Of a stretch of DNA of 64,000 bases, positions 59,654-64,000 are shown piece by piece. The position numbers were made by a program, and so were the translations under genes. The stretch covers positions 43,060,998 to 43,124,997 of the forward strand of contig NC_062223.1 of NCBI RefSeq assembly GCF_902686445.1, in the 5' to 3' direction. Every line of letters starts with the position of its first letter. Positions within the stretch are counted from its first letter, which is position 1. The stretch is from Sciurus carolinensis (Eukaryota; Chordata; Mammalia; Rodentia; Sciuridae). Under the pieces are notes generated by a model. The model worked only from the letters and a program-made list of their open reading frames with translations. It made no database searches and was not told where the DNA came from.

Positions 59654-60783
59654 GTTGTTCGTGTGTCTTCCCCTCTATCACTGCAGATCCAAGGTGTTAC
59701 CGTTTCCACCTTGTAGATTTATAGTGTCTCTGCAGGCTTCCAATACCTCACCCTAAAGGGAGATAAATATTAGCAGCACACAATACAAACAGTATGCAGC
59801 CTTAACCCAAATAGCCCTTACTAAGATGTTAACAGTTTTGTTGTAATAAGCAGAGATAATGTGTTTGATTATTATCTACAACATAAACAATAGGTTTGCA
59901 AGAAGGGCTACAGTTTCTAATGGTGGAGAAATAGAGAATGGAGGAGGGGGGTAGGATGTCATGTTAATGAGGAAAGAGGTAAGAATATAGAGGTACTAGA
60001 TCATAGGAAGAGTGTAAGAGGAATAAAAAGAAGTTGGTTGTTAGCAGGAGAAAAGAGAGAAAGATACTCCAAAGAAACAGATAAATGAGAGGAAAATAGA
60101 GTGAGTAACAAAAAATAAAGAAAGAAAAGAAAAGGAAAGGAAAGAAAAAAATATAAAAAAATAAATAAATAAAAGGTTCTCCAACAAAACTATAGTATAC
60201 TATTCAAACCTCCCAGTTCTCAGTAGCCTGGTGCATGAAAAGTACTTGATTTCAAAGATGTTGTGGGAAATTAGAAAAGAAAAAAATAGGGGAAAATGGA
60301 GTCTTGAAGGAAAACTGAACAATTATTTCTGTTGGAGTTCAATATCTTCTCTGCTTCCCTTTTCTTCTGACAGGTGGGATTGTCTGGAGTTTGCTGGTAA
60401 CTATACCCTCAGGATGAGAATGTTACTAAGGTGGGAGGATTAAACTTAGAGGCAGGACTCCTAGAGAAACATTAAAGCAATTGCCAGTCCCTCTGGAAGA
60501 CTGCCACTAAGCCTGCGGGGCCCTTGGTGATGATCTTTCTGGTCATCCCTAGATGGAAGTGACCACGTCCCTAGTTGGTAGTGGCAGCAGCTGCTAACCT
60601 GTAGTTACCTTGATAATGGACTTCTAGTCTCCTGTTGTCCCAGGATGGAAGTTGCCCCAACTAAAGATGGCAGCAGCAGAGGTAATCCAAGATGGCAGTA
60701 GAGGTGTCCCAAGGTGGAGGCTGCTATGCATTGGTAGATGGGGAGCTATAGTACAGTGTTTCTGCACCAGCACCAGACTGGAT
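59654..60783 (-). promoter_or_regulatory. L1 5' UTR / promoter remnant
   Basis: About 1.1 kb between ORF1 and the 5' end fixed by the target duplication. It includes an A-rich run (about 60100-60175), and near the 5' end two 'aagatggc' motifs on the plus strand (60664-60671 and 60689-60696) like the YY1 site of L1 promoters, but in reverse orientation relative to the element. Function is inference. Confidence 0.6.
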
Positions 60784-60950
60784 CCTTCAGGAGATTTTGA
60801 TCCAAGGAGTGATATAATCCTATTTACATTTCAAAAATTGAAATGGAGAGGTAGGTAGGGGCCTGCTTGGCAAGAAGTCTCATCATCTTGAGCAGATACA
60901 GGAATTAGGGTGTGTGTTTACAGTGAGTCTTAGAGACCAACAGGGCATTA
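60784..60950 (+). repeat. Ancient repeat, right part after the L1 nest
   Basis: Begins with the right target duplication (60784-60798) and continues 'gtgatataatcctatttaca', the logical continuation of 49791-49969. Confidence 0.5.
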
Positions 60951-61104
60951 TTTTTCCCTTGGTTAATATTTTGGAAACAATCAGCCAATTATAAATTAAA
61001 GGTCTCCATAGCTCCTGCCCATAACTAATTGTATTTTTAAAATGTGTTTAATCACAAGCTAGAGATTATGTAAAGGGCCTAACTGATGTCAAGATTGACT
61101 TCCA

Positions 61105-61265
61105 GGGGCTGGGGTTGTGGCTCAGTGGTAGGGTGCTTGTCTAGCACATGTGAGGCACTGGATTCGATCCTCAGCACCACATAAAAATAAATAAAATAAA
61201 GGTATTGTGTCCATCTACAACTAAAAAAATATTTAAAAAACAACAAAACAAAACAAAACAAAAAC
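61105..61265 (+). mobile_element. ID SINE, intact, sense
   Basis: 'ggggctggggttgtggctca' start, polymerase III A box 'tggctcagtggt' (61118-61129), B box 'ggattcgatcc' (61160-61170), then 'tcagcaccacataaaaataa' and a long A/CAAAA-rich tail. It derives from a tRNA-Ala-like gene through BC1-type RNA. It is a retroposon, not a tRNA gene. The best-preserved ID in the window. Confidence 0.95.
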
Positions 61266-61564
61266 ATGGTTGATTTTGAATGGGACCAAGTCAGAGGTAC
61301 CGTTTGTCTGGAGTTGAATTTTATAGTATATTGCACTAGACTCACACTGAGAGAAGCAGACATCTGTCCACTCTGAGAACCTTGTAGCAGGAGTTCATTA
61401 CATCAAAGGGGTTTTGAAAAGCAGGTGCAGGGGAGAAGTGAGTGTTAACTACAGTGAGTATGAAAAAGTTGGCACACTGCCACAGAAATCACACTAAATT
61501 AGAGACAAAGGTTCGTTCAGGGCATCAGAGTTAGGATCAAATGGCTCAGCATTCTCAGAAATCA

Positions 61565-61670
61565 ATCAAAATTATTGAATAGCTGTGCAATCCTGAACAG
61601 GTGACATGAATTCTCTGAAACTTGTTTCCTTATCTGTAGAATTAATGGGCTGTTCTATAGTCTGTTGAAT
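61565..61670 (-). mobile_element. MIR SINE fragment, reversed
   Basis: 'gctgtgcaatcctgaacagg', 'cttgtttccttatctgtaga' match the reversed MIR core. Confidence 0.7.
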
Positions 61671-61774
61671 GCACATTATCTCTCTGTCTTTATGCTTGTT
61701 TTTCTCTTGAATGTGTGGTGTAAATTGCCACTCTTCTCATTTTTGACCTTCTGTGTTACAGAGTTATAAAGCTG

Positions 61775-61910
61775 TCTGTGTCTCCACTATTAACTTGGAG
61801 CTCCTTAAAGACAGGGACTATGTTTTCTCATTTTGGAATTCCTCTACAGTATCTAGCACAAGGTCTTTGACATAGTAGATGCCTAATGAATATCCTCTGA
61901 ATCTAATCAG
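61775..61910 (+). mobile_element. L2 LINE 3' end
   Basis: 'ttggagctccttaaagacag', 'gacatagtagatgcctaatg' is the usual L2 terminus. Confidence 0.78.
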
Positions 61911-62669
61911 GGTTTGTTCCACCTCCAGAAGTCTATAATCACATGACTTAAAGCCCAAATAATATGCATAAGGCTCCTAGTGTGGTGCATTGTAGACATC
62001 CAGGACATCCTCAAACTCCAAAAGCACCAGCTGGCCATGGCTTCCATCTGAGCTAAGGGGTTTTCATCAAGGTTAACGGTGGCTTGGGTCTCTCCCTTCT
62101 CTCTCAGTTACACTGGGCCAGGAGCTCCCACACTGGGATTCTACAGCGTGATTTGAACACCTTTATCATCCCACTAACCATGTCATATCAAATTTCTATT
62201 GCAGTGGCCTATCTCTGCTGCTAGGTTTTAGCCTCAGCAGGATATAAGGTTTAGCATATTGTGAGCTTGCAACGTAGATAATTCTGGTGAGTTCCACCTC
62301 ACCTGCTACTCATGGCTACCTTAGTATTGTACAAACCTGTGGCATAATTTATTGTAATGTTCATGCCCCACACTCAAGGTGGGGCTCCATCCTTCTTCCT
62401 GTCCACCTCTCTGCTGGGAATCTGCCTTTGCTTATTCCAGCAACATTTCAGAAGCTATCTTCACGCTGACCCTCCCCCTTTCCCCCCTGAAACCTGTTTC
62501 TCACTTTGTTAAAAGTATTTCCACTGAAATACATCCTTGGTTTCAACATTTGCCTTTGAAAACAGCCCCCTGTATCTCAAGAATTGCCAAGACACTTTGA
62601 GTTCATCCCTACAATGTCTTCCATTTATCTTGATTTCTCTCTTCCCACTGTCCTGGTCCAGGCCTATTA
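61911..62669. other. Unassigned sequence
   Basis: No gene or repeat recognised. Frames of 60-73 codons only. Confidence 0.45.
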
Positions 62670-63390
62670 CTAATTTTTAACCCATTACTTTGGAAAACTT
62701 CAAATACATACAAAATAAACAGAACAGCATAATGAAACTCCATGTATAATGTATAATGAACATTAGTATAATGTATATTGAATAATGAACCTATCACTTG
62801 GTTTCTATAATTATTGGAATTATGCCGCTCTCCTTCCCCTGATAAATTATTGTTATTATTATTATTTTATAGATATTTTCTAAGTAAGGACACAGCACAG
62901 ATCTTTGTTGTGTGCATTTGACAAAATGGAGGTCCTCATTTAATCCATACTTCTAACATGATCTAGAATATTTTTATTTCCCAGTCTCTGTTCTTGCCCA
63001 GTTACTCTCTCCCATTCCCCAAGGGATGTTCTGTTCTGATTTTTCATCTTTGATTAGTTCGATTGTTTTAGAAATTTGTGTGAATGGAAATGTATAGCAT
63101 GCACTCTTTGGTGTCCAGCAGGTTCACTCAGCGTCATGTCTGTGAGACTCTTTCATGTCATTTGGTGCATCTGCAGTTCATTTTTAAAATATTGCTGAGT
63201 ACTGTTCCCTTGTGTTCATAGATCACAATTAGTTTATCCATTGTTCTATTGATGGACATTTATTTGAGTGGTTTCTCTTTGGGGTTATTGTGAATAAAAT
63301 CATTATGAACATTTATGTGCATCATTTTTACAAACCTATTCTTTCATATCTATTTGATAAATCCTAAGTGTACAATTGCTGGGCCACCAC
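62670..63390 (-). mobile_element. Old L1M/HAL1 3' region, reversed
   Basis: 'acagcataatgaaactccat', 'gcatgcactctttggtgtcc', 'tcatagatcacaattagttt', 'ttgttctattgatggacatt' and 'aagtgtacaattgctgggcc' follow reversed L1M order. A (TTA)n run lies at about 62849-62866. Confidence 0.75.
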
Positions 63391-63414
63391 ATTCACTTTT
63401 GACTGGATGGCTAC

Positions 63415-63690
63415 AATAATCTCCTGGAACCCTTGCTTCACCTGGTATCAGCCTCCAAATCTGGGCACTACATCATGCTCCTCTTCCCAAAGCTGACTTC
63501 TACCCATGTCAACAATATAGAGTTTAGGAAGCTCTAGCGATTCCTACATTGTCTTTGGAGTGAAGTCAAGCATTTATGGCCTAGCATAGCATTTTTGATC
63601 CCCCATAGCTCATCATCAATTCTTACTCCCCATGTTATCTTACTCCCTGCCTCTCCCTTTATGTTCTGGGAGCTAACCACTAGTCTCTTT
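63415..63690 (+). mobile_element. Possible L2 fragment
   Basis: 'gtgaagtcaagcatttatgg' and 'gcctagcatagcatttttga' resemble the L2 line 'aagtccttaccatggcctac'. Diverged. It lies just left of the candidate exon, as expected in an intron. Confidence 0.4.
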
Positions 63691-63717
63691 GACCCTGGGA
63701 TCTGGAAGAATAGTTAC

Positions 63718-63829
63718 CTGCAGAGCACCATCCTGCTGGCTTTGACTGGTGGCAGTGCCTGACTCAGAGGGGGACTCATGAGGCTGGCTGAATGGTTGGT
63801 CAGTGTTCTCTGGTGTAGAGCTCACAGCT
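63718..63829 (-). CDS. Candidate internal exon of an unidentified gene
   Basis: On the minus strand, a pyrimidine-rich 'attttcctgtgtgtttag' acceptor (AG at 63831-63830) precedes 112 nt, which end in 'ctctgcag' before the donor 'gtaact' (intron from 63717). One frame is open: a single base completing a split codon, then 37 codons, 'AVSSTPENTDQPFSQPHESP' followed by 'SESGTATSQSQQDGALQ'. Phase is 2 at entry and 0 at exit. The product is Ser/Thr/Pro/Gln/Glu-rich and probably disordered. I do not recognise the protein. If real, sequence to the left is the next intron. Chance of 37 open codons alone is about one in six, so the case rests on the paired splice sites. Confidence 0.42.
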
Positions 63830-64000
63830 CTAAACACACAGGAAAATGTCTGTGAAACCCTGATGTCCTTACTCCAGCTTCTACCAGAAGATAGATGAGC
63901 TCTCTTGGATGCCAAGATTCTATCATTCTGTGAATTTACCAACTTCACTGGGTTCAGAAGTCCCACATGGATTATCACAACCAGATAGGATCAGAGAGGC
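63830..64000. other. Possible upstream intron, window end
   Basis: No repeat recognised. If the exon call is right, this is the 3' end of the preceding intron on the minus strand. Confidence 0.35.

Noticed and set aside
61105..61175. Pol III A and B boxes resembling a tRNA gene
   Set aside because: The anticodon region and acceptor pairing are not tRNA-like, and the A-rich tail marks it as an ID retroposon.

Overview
The window looks like ordinary nuclear DNA from a squirrel-family rodent (Sciuridae; inference). It carries tRNA-Ala-like ID SINEs, for example at 61105-61265. It also carries the longer B1/ID-type SINEs ending in 'cagcctcc...gggattacaggc' (21329-21556, 25397-25617, 47909-48118). 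A LINE-1 family with a purine-rich 3' UTR ending in 'catttgtttacaataaa' is present, together with MaLR LTRs whose 3' end carries 'aataaacttttcctcctct' (40091-40487). MIR, L2, MER5A and other hAT-Charlie relics, and very old L1M/HAL1-like copies, make up the shared mammalian background. There are no bacterial-style operons, CRISPR arrays or functional RNA genes.

Layout. 1-3.0 kb: largely unassigned, with two ID-type SINEs. 3.0-6.2 kb: two same-strand L1 3' ends separated by 1.5 kb of unassigned sequence. 6.4-13.5 kb: a HAL1/L1M relic split by MIR and hAT insertions, several MIR/L2 pieces, a reversed L1 3' end and a MER5A. 14.7-16.3 kb: an old reversed L1M split by a 5'-inverted (twin-primed) squirrel L1. 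16.4-20.2 kb: MIRs, an 18-bp perfect hairpin, long T/TG tracts and a GC-richer block. 20.2-22.5 kb: one old L1M interrupted by an LTR, two SINEs, an L1 scrap and a CCTT microsatellite. 22.8-25.4 kb: the longest stretch where I recognise no repeat. 25.4-31 kb: SINE, L2, MIR and MaLR pieces. 31.2-32.8 kb: an L1 with the longest open ORF2 fragment (422 codons). 33.3-39.4 kb: two old L1M pieces head to head, the second split by a younger L1 with a 16-bp target duplication. 39.6-49.8 kb: MaLR, L2 interrupted by an ERV LTR, MIRs, SINEs and L2. 50.0-60.8 kb: a 10.8-kb nest of L1 elements on the minus strand bracketed by one target-site duplication. 60.8-63.7 kb: ID, MIR, L2 and L1M.

The only host-gene signal I can defend moderately well is a possible 112-nt internal exon on the minus strand at 63718-63829. 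It has good acceptor and donor sites, an open frame, and a Ser/Thr/Pro/Gln-rich product I do not recognise. If it is real, the window to its left starts as intron of that gene. A weaker 148-nt candidate exon on the same strand lies at 19762-19909. No gene name is offered for either.

I did not find an undescribed functional system. The most informative content is the insertion history: two twin-priming inversions, a composite L1 that looks like insertion followed by recombination, several target-site duplications, and telomere-like G-rich tracts in the 3' UTR of one L1 subfamily. Repeat-family names come from recalled consensus features and were not checked by alignment.
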